This document shows positions 34,001-46,673 of a DNA stretch of 64,000 nt, in pieces. How positions within the stretch are numbered: position 1 is the stretch's first letter; the number at the start of each line of letters is the position of its first letter. The notes beneath the pieces were generated by a model. The model worked only from the letters and a program-made list of their open reading frames with translations. It was not told where the DNA came from and did no database searches. This stretch comes from Lates calcarifer (taxonomy: Eukaryota > Chordata > Actinopteri > Centropomidae). The position numbers and the translations under genes are program-made. The stretch spans positions 19,955,504 through 20,019,503 of the forward strand of contig NC_066847.1 of NCBI RefSeq assembly GCF_001640805.2. Direction: 5' to 3'.

Positions 34001-37000
34001 TTTTACCTTTATGCATTTTTAGCATTTTTTTAGGACACATGCCTGTATGAGAGCCCCGGTTTCCTCACTGAGCGTGTCATCATGCTTGAACTCGACGGTC
34101 ACAGCCTTGTCACAATCCACAGCTGCCATCTCTATATCTGTGGTGTTGTTCATATGGATGGCACCAAAGAAGTCTGTGGCTCTGAAGCCTAAAGACAGAC
34201 AGACACAAAAATGTGAGTCACTGAGAGGTCACTCCTTATAGTTCAAGGGTAATCTTAAGTAATTTCACACCAAATGAAAAATTTTACTATTCCTCACCTG
34301 TGCTGGTACGGACACGCATGATGGCATCAAAGCCGATGCTCTTCTGCACATCTTTCCTTAGGTCTCTCAGGAAATGCTCCCCATCTGTCTCCACCTGACA
34401 AGAAATAGTACATTTGAGATGCTACAACCAGCAGATGGCAGTATTGTTACTGTTTAGTCTCATGCCAGCGATGGGCATGGCGACTAGGGTATTGTAGGGT
34501 ATTGTATGTATTTGAACTCTTCTGATACCAAGAGAGATATTTTACTGGAATGTCAGTTTGGGCAGTAAGAAAAATAAATGAACATTAAAGGATGTGTATT
34601 AGTTGTTATGGACCATTAAAATGCTGTTATGCTCTTAGTAACTGATAGTGTTTGATGTTATATTCCCACATTGAAGTGTTCATTCATAAACTATCTCAGT
34701 GTAGGTTAAGCTATGTGTTAAACTGAATGAATGTTCCGCCTTAGCATGTGGTGTGTTTGTACAGTTTGGAGCAATTTCCCATGCTTGTTTTACCTCCTTT
34801 GGGATAGTTCTATATTAGACTGTGGGTACTGTGCCATAGTTCTTATGAGAACACAACATAACAAGCTTTTATTAAGCTGGAAATGCCTTTGCTTGTGTAT
34901 TAAATTATGGCTTCTTAGTGTAATTACAAGAATTAAAAACTGAAAAAAACGTTTGCCACACTGTCAGTATTGTATCTTATATGCATCTGCCTGCAACATA
35001 CAGTGTGTGTTTTTGAATGGCCAACACGAAACAGGTATGCCTGTTGAATGTTGTACCTGGAAGTTGTTGTACTTGTAGACGGAGCCTCCGGTGTGCGAGG
35101 GCACATCAGCCATGGTTGCCATGTCCATGTACTGGCTGGGAAAGAGGAAGAGATCCACACAGCAGCCCTGTGCCACACAGTCCTTTGACAGTTGCTCATA
35201 AACTCCTTTCTGAGGCTGGAACAAAGTCTATGGAAAAACAGACAATTCACCAGGATAAGTCAGCCATTCCCTGTCATGGCACATTTCAAACAAGGCTTAA
35301 AGACGGCATCCACCACAACCTACCACACTCATTCAGATGAGTGCAGGAGTTCTGATTTGATAGAAACTTTCTTCACAGAATAAAAGCTGCATGTTACTGC
35401 AAGTAGATTGAATCCAGGCCTGGCCTCTGTGTTTACTCAGTCTACGACTGCCAGCGCTCATGTCCACTCAACACAAAAAGCTACTCACTTTCTCTTTCTC
35501 AGTGTTGACCAGCTTTTTGTCATCCCTGTTTTTCAGTTTGCCAGGAGCCTCAGCAGTGGGCATGGAGGAGTGGAAGATGAAGAGCTTTCCGTTACATTCC
35601 GCTGCCTGGACGGGACAGAATGATGAGAGAGAGAGAAACGATAAAAGAAATCAGACCAAGGTGTGTGGCGTGCTCCTTCCTGGTGTGTTGTTTGTAGCAT
35701 TGCATTGAAAACATTAGGTCAGGTGGTGCAACATTGAAATCCTGCAGAGGATCAAATTAATCCAATAATAATAATGTTTATTTTCAGAGCGCTCCCCTGT
35801 GTTGCCAAATAAACTGATAAAGACAAGATAAAGATGTAATAAACACTCAGAATAAAAATATGAACATCAACAGGCATGAAAAATAAACAAGAAATCAGTG
35901 GCTATTTGCGTTTGTGTAATTTTACAACTGTTTCCAATTAGGAGCTGTGTGTGAACTTTTCCTTTACTGTGCGCCAAAACACTGACCTCATATCACTGGG
36001 AAAGTTTATTGGACTTTAAAGTAAACACAAACATATCGGGGGGAAAAGAAACGTGTTGCTTCACTGAGCTGATAGGTTGAATGAGTTCAGATGTCAATGC
36101 CAAAGATGGCGTGAGCAGTACATGCCGAAATATTTTGACAAACTGAAACAATCTTGTGGAGGTGGGTGCCATGCCGTATTCTTTTGTTTAGATTTAAATT
36201 GGTTGACCTTTTTAGAAAAATACAACATTATATGTTTTGGCCTTTCTACATTTTATTGGAGTCCATTAGTATAGTGATAAAAATGCGAAAAAAGAGACCA
36301 GGGTGTCAAATTTCAGAAAAAAACGCGGCTAATCAAATGTGGCTTATCAAATATGAAGCTTCCCACTGAGCTAATGATATCTGATCTCTAACATTACAGA
36401 TAGTGACATTACTCTCTAGACCTACAGCAGCTACGCACGGTTCAGGGAGGCTGCTGTAGGCCCCTAATCCTCCACTTCATGATGACAGATGTCACCCTGT
36501 GGCTCACCTTAAATGCCTCCACGCCGGCCTGGATGACAGGGGCAAAGACCGTCTCACTCTCATTGGTGTCTGCAAACATGTCAGGGATCTGGTCCAGGAG
36601 GCTGCAGAGAAAAGGGACAGGATAACAGCTCGCGCGGGGTGTCTCAGAACCAGTTTAGCTGCAGCAGACTCGTCACTGTATTTTTCACTGCCTTTTTGAA
36701 TGCCTTCTGACGACGATGTCTGGTTGAAATGTACAATTTTCAAGTAGAAACCACATTTACTTAGTATATTGTCTTTCTCATGTCAGTATATTTTTACTTC
36801 AAAAGGATTCTTCTTTCAATATTAGACTGAAGCCTTGTTAACCTCTATGCCAAATGAAACAGTATCCTGTCAAGTGATATAAAAATAAACTGGATTAAAC
36901 TCCAGAGAACTCTTGGGGACAAGATGCCTAATTTTCTCTTTCCATACATAATAAGGCAGCCAAAATAAACTGTTCTTCCACAAGCTAATGATGAACTGCA

Positions 37001-40000
37001 TCTTACTTGTAGATAACAGCCCTTGAGTCCTGGTAGTTGACGAGGAAGCCGTCAAGCAGTGGGACAAACATCTCGGCCGTGTCTGAAACTACCATCATCT
37101 GGGGCTGGGCCAAAGCGCTCTTCACGTTGTAGAAGTGGAGGACCTTGTTGTAGGTGACGAAGCCGACCTTAATCGCCGAGCTCTCTGCGCCTTCCTCTCT
37201 GGTTAAAGGAGAGACAACAAGCATCTGTGAACTCCGGGATGTTTGTAGTAAGTCAGGTGAAATGTTATTTTACAATAGCTGCATGCATCCAAGATGTCAA
37301 AGCTGTGTTTGTGCCTGTTGTCATGTTTACAAGCATCCAGCATTCATTGCTGAGATCCTACTGCATGTCTGCTACAGTTCCTCTACCACAGTAACTTCTC
37401 TGCTCTACTAAACAGTAAAGCATAGACAATGCTATGTGAGTAATATAAAGAAACTGGCACTTTTCTAATGCTAATGAAAACACAAGACAAGAATCTGGTT
37501 TATCTTTGCAATGGACATGACCTGGACATGCACCATTTGACCTATTAAAGGGTCCATTTCCCATCCATGTCAAATAGTCAAGTATAAACATCCTTCCTGG
37601 ATAAATAGAACATTCAATATGGGCTTGTTTATTAATGTTTGAGTACAAGTGTGTGTGTGCATGTGTATTAAAGTCTTAAGTGAGGATTCAAAGGAAAAGG
37701 AAGGAATTAACTCAAAAAAAAAAACTATGCTATTTTCATCTTTTTCTCTTTCTGTTTCTCACACAATCACAACTTTCCATAGCTTATCTATACTATGCCT
37801 CTGAATTTACACTTAGAGAAAAAAAAACATCAGTTGGTTTTAGTAGTTAAGTGCCAGTTGAAGAAATAAAGACACAAAAACTCCCTGACATTTACCAGAA
37901 CACTCTGGATTCGGGTGTGGAACTGGTAGCTACGCTGAACCAAAACCATACATCAAAAGCCCTCGCCATCATAGTAATTTAAAAGCATTCTTCACTGACA
38001 GTGCCAACTGCAGTTTGTAGGTCTCTCTTCTTAAATCATGCAGACACACTGAAGAACGTTAAATGCAGCTTAGAACAGAAAATATGCCACTGGATAACTG
38101 TGATCACATGGCTCCTATATGAACATTAGTCACAGGTGCTGTTGCAGATTCAGAATGGATTTCGTTTTGTCCTTTCTCAGACTGGACAGTGATTTAAAAA
38201 TACCAGTGATGATTAAAAAAAATGTCACTGCAAGACTTATGCACCTGCATTTACTTAAACCAGACTCTAGCTTTATTTTGAGTGAATCTGGCACATACTA
38301 CAGAATTACATGAACCCTGTAAAAATGCAGGGTGTCCAATGTCTTTAATTTAGTGCCTGTAAAAACAAAAGCAACGATTCAAACACAGCTGAAGAGGCGG
38401 CTTATCTTGAGTACACTTCTCCTAAGTGTTTAAAGGATGATGTAATGGCAGCAGACAAATATGGATATATTGTTGCTGGCGCTAATGAAGCAGAGAAAGA
38501 CTCCAAGTTATTTTAGGAGTAACCAGGTGAAGTAAATCATCTTCTCTCTCATGATAAAACAACTCACTATAAAACTCACTTCCGGGAGCAATGGTTACCA
38601 CAAATACCAGAGCAGTCTATACAACAAAGGTTTTTGTTTTGCTTTTGTTTTGGATGCCTGCACCATAATGTTTTCCGTTTTTGGCAGCCTTGGTGCCCTC
38701 CTTAACCGATACAGACCATCTGCAAAACCTCATGCGAGAATATTCAGCTGATGAGAACAAATAGTTGGCTTGATGTGGGAAGTCCTTTTTTGGCGAGACA
38801 TATGTTGAATGTGGACAGTATTAGCAGCTTTAGTTTTACATTTTAAACAGATTCTGGTACAATGTGGAAAAGCAGTGCTGGTGCAATCCATCCTGAAATT
38901 CTATTAGTGGACTCTGTAAGTATATAGCACACATTGTAGCATATATATTATATTCCAATATGTACTGTGTGAGTGAGTGTGAGTGTTTACTGAGTTATCA
39001 TGTACCTGGGCAGCTTCTCCAGCAGAGTCTTCAGCTCATCACATATCAGTTTGACCAGGCCACTTTTAATGTTGTTGTAGGACACATCAATCATAAAGAT
39101 GTAGGCAGGAGGATTCGGAAGCTTGTTGTTCTGTGGAAGAAGAAGGCAACAGGTGTAATGAATTAGTTGCTATTTTAAAAATATGTCCAGGCTATCACGG
39201 CTTAACAGGCATGCAGCATAAAGTTCTACCTTATTTCAAAATGAAATGAGAAAAAATGTCCCTTGCACAAACATAAGCTCTTTAATAAATCAGTAATGAG
39301 AAAAGAAATCATTTTCCTTTTCAGTCCTGTATTCTGTAATTTAAAGTCTTAATCATAGTATATCAAGAGAGCCCAAAACCTGGGGTCTGATGGTACGATG
39401 TCTTCTGCCTTAAGTTTCTGTTATTAGTTCGCAAATACCAGAGATGTTTCCATTTGGGCTTGCTTATAACTTGGGGTAGCTGTGAGGAGACCGTGGCAGA
39501 TATGAATTCCTGAAAGGAGGGCAGTGACAATGGAGTGTGTGCAAGGAGGGTTATTGTTATGTTTCCACAGTTACAACCCATGACAAGACACTCACCTTGC
39601 AGGCTTTTGTTTATTCGCTGGCCCACAGAGAGTGTTTATAAGTTTTAATAAACAGAGCAAAAGTAGGCCAGTGGAGTGACTCAGCTTTGCCAACGTACCC
39701 TCACTGTCTAAAGTTGTTCTCCAACAGCCTCCGTGGGGACACACAGCTGATTGGCATCAGTGTCTGTTTTTTTAGTATTTTCAAAAGAACTAAAGTGTTT
39801 CTGTCCTGTAATCACCTTTGATATAATCAGCATGTGCTGAATCATGTAGGGTGGGTGCCAAAGGTTCCTTCAGAAAAATCAGTGGCGCAGTCATGTAGTT
39901 GCAAATCTCTTGTACCATATTAGACAGACTTTTGTGAGTATCCCTTTTAAATGATAAATCTTCTGACAAAGTCCCTGTATTTAAGTTCTTGTCTCTATAG

Positions 40001-43000
40001 ATTAATGTACTCTGCATAATGTGTATTGAATAACAGTCAACAGATCTCGAGCAGTGCTCCTTACCTTGCAGTAATCCAGGGTGGCTGCAAACTCATAGGA
40101 CCCCAAGGATAGCTCAGGCCTCTCGTAGAAGTCCACCCTCCGGCCCATGTGGTCAAGATGTTGGAAGTAGAAGACTGGCACTGGGGTAAGACAAAGAAAT
40201 AAAGCTGAATGTAGAACCGTACCCAGTATATTCCAAGTTGTTTACCTGTTTTCTTTCAATTAAGTTTAATAACTTTATGATTTTAAAAGTTGATGTTTCT
40301 CTTTCTGGCTGCTTAAAAGGTTTAGGATGACAAATTGTTTTTTTTACATAGCACTGTACCTTCACTGACACAGTTGCAGAAACCACACTGGTAGCGACGA
40401 CCACCATCAATAAACTGCATGTAGGGACACATGTAGGCCTTGCATCGATTGCAGCGGATGGGTCCTGTCTCACCATGGTTCACAACATACAGAGGAGTCT
40501 ACACAGAGACAGACACAAAAGTCAAGCTTTTAACAACTGTTCCCAAATTAATTCAGGCCCTTGTATGAAAAAACATTACTGTTCCTTAAAAGGAAATTAA
40601 TACATGCACATAAAAGTACATGTATGGATTATGGGTTATTCCTTTTTTGTAGAATAATTCAACTTACTTACGTTTACATTTACTGTGACGTTTCCCATGT
40701 TTTTAGCAATGCAACATTTACCATACTTGACCTCTCTACTAATACTCTACTCTCACATATATTGTATAGTATATCTATATAAATCCTGCTCTGTCTGAAG
40801 CATCAGTGATTCCATGGCACCCAGACGATACACACTGCACTTTCATATACAGAACATTTGTTTCTCGTGGAATAAGAATGCTTCGCATGAAGCTGTTTAA
40901 TATACTGTACATCACAACACAACACTGTTACTGAGTAGTGTTTGCAGGCATGACACTGTGCAACACTATTTATTTAAAGCTCCCTGCATGCTTTGACACA
41001 ATATAAACTCTAAATGTTTGCTTCAAATGAAGTCAACTACCATAAAACAGACAAACAGCAAGTAGGTTTATTATTAGAATGAGGACTTAAAGGTGGAGAG
41101 TTCAAGCGTTTACAGTATCTTGGGGCTGTTTACCCAATACAGCGAACAATTATTTAACATCCAAACACAACAGCATGCCCCTTTGAGTTATGTATAAACT
41201 CAGAGCATTGATTTAGTTCCACTATTTTAGTATTTTTCTGCTGGGAATATGCTCCACTGGATAGACTCAAACCTGAGAGTGCAATACACTTGCATTTGAT
41301 TGCCTTTGTATAAACCTCCTTTCTTTCTTCAGTGGTGAGTGCACTCTGACATTAGCTAATTAGCCTAAAGCCAGATGAGAGAAAGCTAACATTGCCTAAA
41401 AAGGCCAATTGGTGCCTGGGACAAGGCGAGTGGAGGGGGGAAATATCCACAGCAGGATTCTTGGACCACACATGATCCAAAAGGAGGTCATTCACAGGAC
41501 AACTTCACATTTGTAGTACTAGGAGACATCTATCAAAGAAGAACTAAATTTGGTGTTTGCCTATTCTATGAGACTACAGTGCACTGAGTTCACTTTTTTG
41601 TCTGAAACAGAAAGCAAATGCAAAAACTATGCATCTCAGTTACAAGAACTGCTGTACAGCAACAACAAGAACAGCTACTTTATATAGTGCAGCTATTCTC
41701 CAAAGTGCAAGTGTCCTTGTAAGTTCCATAAATCATTATTGAGATAAAAGTGTTCTCAAGAGGATAGAATGGTTGTGCATTCACTGTTTCCCATATAAAG
41801 AAATTAGGCACACCCCAGATGATTGTATTGTATGTTTTTTTTTTCTTTCAAACATCAGGATGGAAATGAAAAGTGATTGACAGGATGCATGATGAATTAA
41901 TGTGGAAATATATAGAGTGAGAATAAAATAATCAAAACTAGGGACAATGTTACATCACAGCCTTAATACTGTTCACTCAAGTGATGGATGCACCAAACAC
42001 AAGGCTGACCACCACAAATCAATTCTCAGTCTGCTATTAGCTTTTTATCATTCCCTGCAAGAGTTGGACTTACAGAACACCAGGAACATGTGCTTTCTTC
42101 ACAGCCAAGCTGCTGGGAATCTGATCAGTCTTGCTCTCTTTTTTGGCTGAGGAGGAAACTGGCTTTAAGTTGTATGTAAAACCATGACTTACCTCATCTT
42201 TTGGCAAACTGGCAAAGGGTTTAATGATGGAGGCCAGGGGCACTTGGCACTGTTTGGCCAGATCAGCAGTGCAGGGTAAGGAGTAGGTGGTGCAGCGCAT
42301 GAACCTGGGGCTGGCATTGCCTGGGATTAGCAAAAAGAAGGGTCAACAACCTTGATATTATGACAGAGCATATTTGTATTGCCACTCTCTGAGAAAGAAG
42401 CATGGACTGTAGTTCTGCATATTTATGTTTTCATAATAATATTGTGAATATTAACAATCCTAAATAACAATATCTACCATTTGATTAAAAGCCCATGACT
42501 TGCAAAGTATTTACCACATACAACATATAAACTAGTGAACTTGACATGCTCAGCTCTCACAAATATGCAGTATTTGCAGATGTGTCTCAATGGATTTTCA
42601 CTTACAGTTGTTAAAGATTAACATCATCTTCAAACCTCCAGTGCTAGTCTAAGACAGGTCTAAGGTGTTATAGTGGGTTACCTTGGTCCTGCGCTGTGAA
42701 GTCAGTGGTGACCAGTGGTGGAACCTGTCCTCTGATGTTTGTGCTGAAGACCTGTCCTCCTTTTTTCAGTTGGTCATCCTCAATGACTTGGGTCTAAAGC
42801 AGACAAGTTATGCATTAAGGTACAATCTGACATTTCTTTAAAACTATAAATGCCATGTTTTACAGTCTACATGACTATGTGACAAATAAATATGCGATGT
42901 TGGGCAAGATTGTTTTTCTCTTGAGCATATGCCCAAATATGAAGACAACATGATACCAACAACCATTTTTTCTGTAATCCTACATCTTATGCTTAATTGT

Positions 43001-45949
43001 TTTTCCATTACCCAATACAATTAATTACATCGCTAAAAATACTCCATGAACCATATAAAAATGTCTTTGTCAGACACCCTTTGAGGACTTAACATGCTGC
43101 CGGTTCAGGACATAAAATGTGGTATGACATATGTGGTATGTTGGTATGTGAAGGTATGCAGTCCCAGGAGGATTAACTGTCAACTCACAATGCTAGGGAT
43201 AGAGTCAGGGTCCAGCTTCTTCTGTGGTGGGCCAGCCAGTGAAGCCGGTGCTCCAGGGAAGGCCCCTGGCATGCCTGGCTGGGGCCCAGCCATCTGTCCC
43301 CCAAACTGACCTGTACATTATAACAAGACATATTAGTGTGAAGCATAGAACTGTGTTCAGAGCTTCATGTAGTTGATTAAATGTGAGCTGTAGGATAAGT
43401 TCTGATCTGACTACTCCAATACTTGTAATGAGAACATATTGTTTTTGTATTTTGTATATTTATCAAAAGGACTGAAACATATTTTCCTGTCCTCCATTCA
43501 TAGCTCTATGACATAGAGCAACCTAAAAGAAGAATTAGGCATCAAAGACACATTTAAAACAAAGGCATTTTAAACCATAGCACTGTAGTAAAAAAGCTGA
43601 TATTGTTCCTTTCTGTCTGTCCAGGAGGATATTCCTCTGACCACAGAATTCATACACTGAGCTAATGACCAGAGCTCCACCAGTAAGTAAGTAACTAATA
43701 CAATCTGATTGTCAATAAGCAGTAAGTATCTTTAAAACATCCCTTTAAAGATACTTCTTTTGCCTGGTATGAACTCAATGTGTTTTTTTGTTTACAAAGG
43801 CAGAGTTACCTGCTTGCTGTGGGTATCCTAGTGGACCAGCTGCTCCAGGACTGGGCTGCTGGAAACCTCCAGGACCTGGAGGAGGTGGCCCAGGGAAAGG
43901 TCTACCCATGCCTGCCATTGGTGGGCCTCCCATTGGTGGGCCTCCCATTGGTGGGCCTGCCATCTGTGAGCCTACCATCAGTGGGCCTGCCAGTGGTGGG
44001 CCTGCCATTGGCATGCTTGCTGGGGGTGACTGTGGAGGAGACATCTGAGGGGACATTTGTTGAGACATGTGGGGTGACTGCGGGCCTGGTGGCATCTGTG
44101 GCTGGCCCATTGCTGGTGGAGGAGGTGTCTGGAAAGGCTGTTGGGCTACAGAGCTTGTTGGTGGAGGAGGGCTCTGCATGGGTCCTGGGGCTACACAAGG
44201 AAGTGTGTACATTAACCATAGATCTGGTTCTTCTGGATCTGTTTTTTTTTTTCAACCACAGGAAATACTATCATTCACACCCTGAGGCACCAGTTATGTG
44301 GCCATTGAGAGATAATCAGCCAGCAATACTTCAACAGACAGTGAGCACAAGCTTGTTTTTATGTATGCCACATCCTGCAGGATCAGCAGTACGTATACAT
44401 TTATAATAAGCAAACTTACCATAGCTGCCCAAGTTCATAGCACTCATCTGATTGGTGAGCTGCTGTGGTGCAGGTGGGCCAGGTGAGGCCATGCTGTTGT
44501 ATGGGGACTGTGGAGGTTGTCCATAAGCAGCAGATGCAGCTGGTGGAGCAGGGTACCTGAGGAGTATAAGAACAGTTAGTAATATAGAGCAGGTTTAGTA
44601 TGGTCTCATGTTGACAGAGTGCCTTATGCTTAAAGCTGCTTTTAACATTTTGCAAATATTACAACATGTTAGTAACATTAGCAGCACTGTTTCTTGTAAT
44701 CCTTGCGGTTTTTAAATAATCTGTCTGAGAATTTTAGCAGTGAAGAGATAAAAAACAATTTACTGGCCTGTCATAGTATATAATCACTGAACGTCTGTAC
44801 TCTTTTCTTTATGCAGAGAGGATTAGCGATTACAAGCTGTTGCTTTTTGGTGAAAATTGTTACCTTTGTGGATGAGCACCATTCTGCTGGACATTTGGAT
44901 TGTACTGACTGGACACTGGAGGTGGAGGCATACCAGCAGCAGAGGAAACTGGTGATTTCATCATACCTGCAGTGAGTAAATGACATCATGTGTACTGTGT
45001 ATTGTACGGTCTTCACTGTATCTGGGGTAAATCCATTATAAATCCAAACCTCTAATACAGAATATTAAAATGAAGTAAGGCTTGTCAGAGCATCTGAGCA
45101 TGACTTCTTTTGTTACTGGGGCAGACTCAGGGTCAGACTTCGCTCATGTGCGGACTGAGGCCTCTGTTTTAAAGGTAGGCTACACAGAGCTAAGTTTGTA
45201 GTTTGCCTAAAAAGATCTCTCTTTCCTGAAATGGTTGATTCAAAAAAATAAAAAAATGGCTCCAGTGCTGTCAAGGTTCTTCTAGGGTTTTCAAAAATTT
45301 TGTTTGCATTTTGTAGAGCTTGCTTCAGTGTGCAGTGACATTTAAAATAAAGCCAATAAATTTACTGTGTCTTTGCTCGTGCCACTGTTACTAAACATGT
45401 GTGCTATCACAGTGGTGTAACAGATTAATCATTTAAAGTACTGAAATTTTAACTCAGTGGCACATAAACATAACAAAGGATACAATATAAAACACCATTG
45501 GCTGCAAACTAAAACATGTTATGAGCAGTTACTCATATTATGCAAAACAAACACTTCCAGCCTGTTATTTAAAAACATGCATTTCCACCCAAAACAGCAA
45601 ATTTAATCTCTGAGAGCTGGGGAGCTATGAGCCTCTATTGCTGTGATGGAGAAAGAGCATCATTTGCAACAATTGGAGTCATTCAAGAATGAATGAGCTG
45701 AAATGCACACCCTCTGGCAAGATCAGACCTGTTAAATGAAAGCCTGACAGCTGTGTCATCAGGGAAATGATCCAAATACAAGAGCCAAAGTGCTTTACCT
45801 GCTGGTGGAGCAGTGAATGCCTGAGGTGGTCCCCCATAGTGCCCATACAGGGGCTGTGCAGGACCACTCCCAAATCCACCTTGGTAGCCCCCCATCCCTG
45901 GCTGGGCCTGGGAGTATGGGGGTGCAGCAACATAACCCTGTTGACTCAT
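30927..45949 (-). CDS. sec24d: COPII coat subunit Sec24D
   Basis: Cargo-selecting subunit of the inner COPII coat. With Sec23 and Sar1 it packages ER proteins, notably procollagen, into vesicles for the Golgi; fish and human loss causes craniofacial skeletal defects (established knowledge). Twenty-two coding exons sum to 3192 nt: 1063 aa, near the human 1032. The N-terminus [18 protein letters not shown] is nearly the human sequence and is followed by a Pro/Gly/Gln/Met-rich region to about residue 290. A zinc finger has Cys394, Cys397, Cys416 and Cys419. Next come the vWA-like trunk (about 460-700, [18 protein letters not shown]), beta-sandwich, helical region ([24 protein letters not shown]) and gelsolin-like domain ([32 protein letters not shown]). 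Exon phases are consistent throughout. Orthology to D rather than C rests on the N-terminus and the synpo2 neighbour. Confidence 0.97.
31502..31515 (+). promoter_or_regulatory. CTCF-like motif (one mismatch)
   Basis: CCACTAGGGGGAAG differs at one position from the CTCF core CCASYAGRKGGCRS. It lies in a sec24d intron. Occupancy is untested. Confidence 0.3.
31682..31771 (-). CDS. sec24d: sec24d coding exon 22
   Basis: 90 nt, residues 988-1017: [30 protein letters not shown]. Acceptor TTTTTCAG, donor GTAAGA. Confidence 0.95.
32438..32629 (-). CDS. sec24d: sec24d coding exon 21
   Basis: 192 nt, residues 924-987: [36 protein letters not shown] and the end [13 protein letters not shown]. Gelsolin-like domain. 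The donor is ATG|GTCAGA; ending here keeps the frame into PALPELDNP. Confidence 0.94.
32761..32940 (-). CDS. sec24d: sec24d coding exon 20
   Basis: 180 nt, residues 864-923: [49 protein letters not shown]. Helical region leading into the gelsolin-like fold. Confidence 0.95.
33122..33240 (-). CDS. sec24d: sec24d coding exon 19
   Basis: 119 nt, residues 824-863: [36 protein letters not shown]. All-helical domain. Confidence 0.95.
33801..33939 (-). CDS. sec24d: sec24d coding exon 18
   Basis: 139 nt, residues 778-823: [46 protein letters not shown]. The upstream intron has a GC donor. Confidence 0.95.
34043..34188 (-). CDS. sec24d: sec24d coding exon 17 (GC donor)
   Basis: 146 nt, residues 729-777: [36 protein letters not shown], ending ETGALIQ. 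The donor reads CAG|GCATGT on the minus strand. The only nearby GT (4 nt further) would shift the frame. Confidence 0.94.
34298..34394 (-). CDS. sec24d: sec24d coding exon 16
   Basis: 97 nt, residues 697-728: [33 protein letters not shown]. Confidence 0.95.
34428..34441 (+). promoter_or_regulatory. CTCF core motif match
   Basis: CCAGCAGATGGCAG fits the CTCF core CCASYAGRKGGCRS at every position. It is intronic in sec24d, in plus-strand orientation. Confidence 0.35.
35057..35227 (-). CDS. sec24d: sec24d coding exon 15
   Basis: 171 nt, residues 640-696: [49 protein letters not shown]. End of the trunk domain. Confidence 0.96.
35489..35605 (-). CDS. sec24d: sec24d coding exon 14
   Basis: 117 nt, residues 601-639: [39 protein letters not shown]. 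Trunk domain. Confidence 0.96.
36508..36601 (-). CDS. sec24d: sec24d coding exon 13
   Basis: 94 nt, residues 569-600: [31 protein letters not shown]. Trunk domain. Acceptor CTTTTCTCTGCAG. Confidence 0.96.
37007..37198 (-). CDS. sec24d: sec24d coding exon 12
   Basis: 192 nt, residues 505-568: [54 protein letters not shown]. The donor is AA|GTAAGA, joining to make Asn before LLDQIP. Confidence 0.96.
37199..39005 (-). other. sec24d intron 11 (1.8 kb)
   Basis: AT-rich, with no coding sequence or recognisable repeat. Other sec24d introns longer than 300 bases (31068-31681, 31772-32437, 33241-33800, 34395-35056, 35606-36507, 36602-37006, 39131-40064, 40499-42192, 42321-42681, 42794-43188, 43311-43809, 44967-45798, 46003-47035) likewise show no gene. 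Confidence 0.7.
39006..39130 (-). CDS. sec24d: sec24d coding exon 11
   Basis: 125 nt, residues 464-504: [42 protein letters not shown]. Start of the vWA-like trunk. Confidence 0.96.
40065..40180 (-). CDS. sec24d: sec24d coding exon 10
   Basis: 116 nt, residues 425-463: [38 protein letters not shown]. Confidence 0.96.
40360..40498 (-). CDS. sec24d: sec24d coding exon 9 (zinc finger)
   Basis: 139 nt, residues 379-424: [46 protein letters not shown]. All four zinc-ligand cysteines are present (CNRC and CGFC). Confidence 0.97.
42193..42320 (-). CDS. sec24d: sec24d coding exon 8
   Basis: 128 nt, residues 336-378: [42 protein letters not shown]. Confidence 0.96.
42682..42793 (-). CDS. sec24d: sec24d coding exon 7
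   Basis: 112 nt, residues 299-335: [36 protein letters not shown]. Confidence 0.95.
43189..43310 (-). CDS. sec24d: sec24d coding exon 6
   Basis: 122 nt, residues 258-298: [33 protein letters not shown]. The [10 protein letters not shown] segment marks the end of the disordered N-terminus and matches human SEC24D. Confidence 0.95.
43810..44190 (-). CDS. sec24d: sec24d coding exon 5 (Pro/Met/Gly repeats)
   Basis: 381 nt, residues 131-257. Low-complexity segments include [16 protein letters not shown] and repeated [10 protein letters not shown] units, ending GPLGYPQQA. The long plus-strand ORFs over this exon are artefacts of the repeat. Confidence 0.94.
43911..44011. repeat. 15-bp tandem repeat within sec24d exon 5
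   Basis: About seven units close to CCTCCCATTGGTGGG (plus strand), three almost identical in a row. On the coding strand they encode five-residue units such as MGGPP and MAGPP. Confidence 0.85.
44420..44556 (-). CDS. sec24d: sec24d coding exon 4
   Basis: 137 nt, residues 85-130: [34 protein letters not shown]. The [11 protein letters not shown] segment parallels human QLSAMQINSYGSG. Confidence 0.93.
44864..44966 (-). CDS. sec24d: sec24d coding exon 3
   Basis: 103 nt, residues 51-84: [27 protein letters not shown]. It resembles the human GMMK and QNGAH segments. Confidence 0.92.
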
Positions 45950-46002
45950 TTTGATGGAATGACTGTTACTGTCTTCTCATGCCAAAATGAAGTTTTGACA
46001 AC
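45799..46002 (-). CDS. sec24d: sec24d exon 2 with start codon
   Basis: The ATG at 45949 (minus) begins [18 protein letters not shown]. Coding runs to 45799 (donor AG|GTAAAG), residues 1-50. The 5' UTR part to 46002 is chosen because TTTTCAACTTCACAG precedes it as a good acceptor; a weaker AG lies nearer the ATG (exon start 45968). Confidence 0.88.
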
Positions 46003-46673
46003 CTGTGAAGTTGAAAAGATGCAATGTAAAACTTGCCTGATAAAGAAGCAGAGATTTTGACAAACAGAAAAATAAGGATCTTTTTTTTTCTTTTGGTATT
46101 TTGATGTAAAAACGACACAAACCAAATAGAAATCATTCCTAGCTCGTATCACATACTCATATATTGCACATACATTTCTAAATTAACGTGTTTACAGGCC
46201 ACACCAACAACTGATATTTGACCTCATGCAATCATCAACACTCGTGTAACATGGACCTTTGACGTTGCTTACTGAGATAAAGCAGGCCTATCTTGTTTTA
46301 TCTTCAGTATGCGTTGTTAGTTTCTGTTTTGCTGTCTGCCATTTAAAAAAAAAAAAACACTTGTAGCACATTTTCACCCAAGTTTTTGCCTTCACACTAT
46401 CAATGAACTATAGGTTTTGCTGTCATCTAGGACACAGTACATAATGATTTATAAACGCTATAGGCCTGTAGACTTTTACAACGTGTCAAATCTTCCATAA
46501 CAAGCTGATGAACTTCGGAACAGCTGCGTATTGACAACTCCATGAAAACCCTTTAGTGCTACATAATAAACCATTTGTACACATTCAACCTGACAAAAAG
46601 GCGTAAAGAAAAATAAATACTCGTGGTTAACTGTTCAGTTCAATAGTTAACTGTATCTGCCACTTCCGAGGAT

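Noticed and set aside
43780..44406. Plus-strand ORF of 208 aa with VGLPLVGLP repeats
   Set aside because: Antisense to sec24d exon 5 and its 15-bp repeat; crosses a splice site of a well-supported gene.
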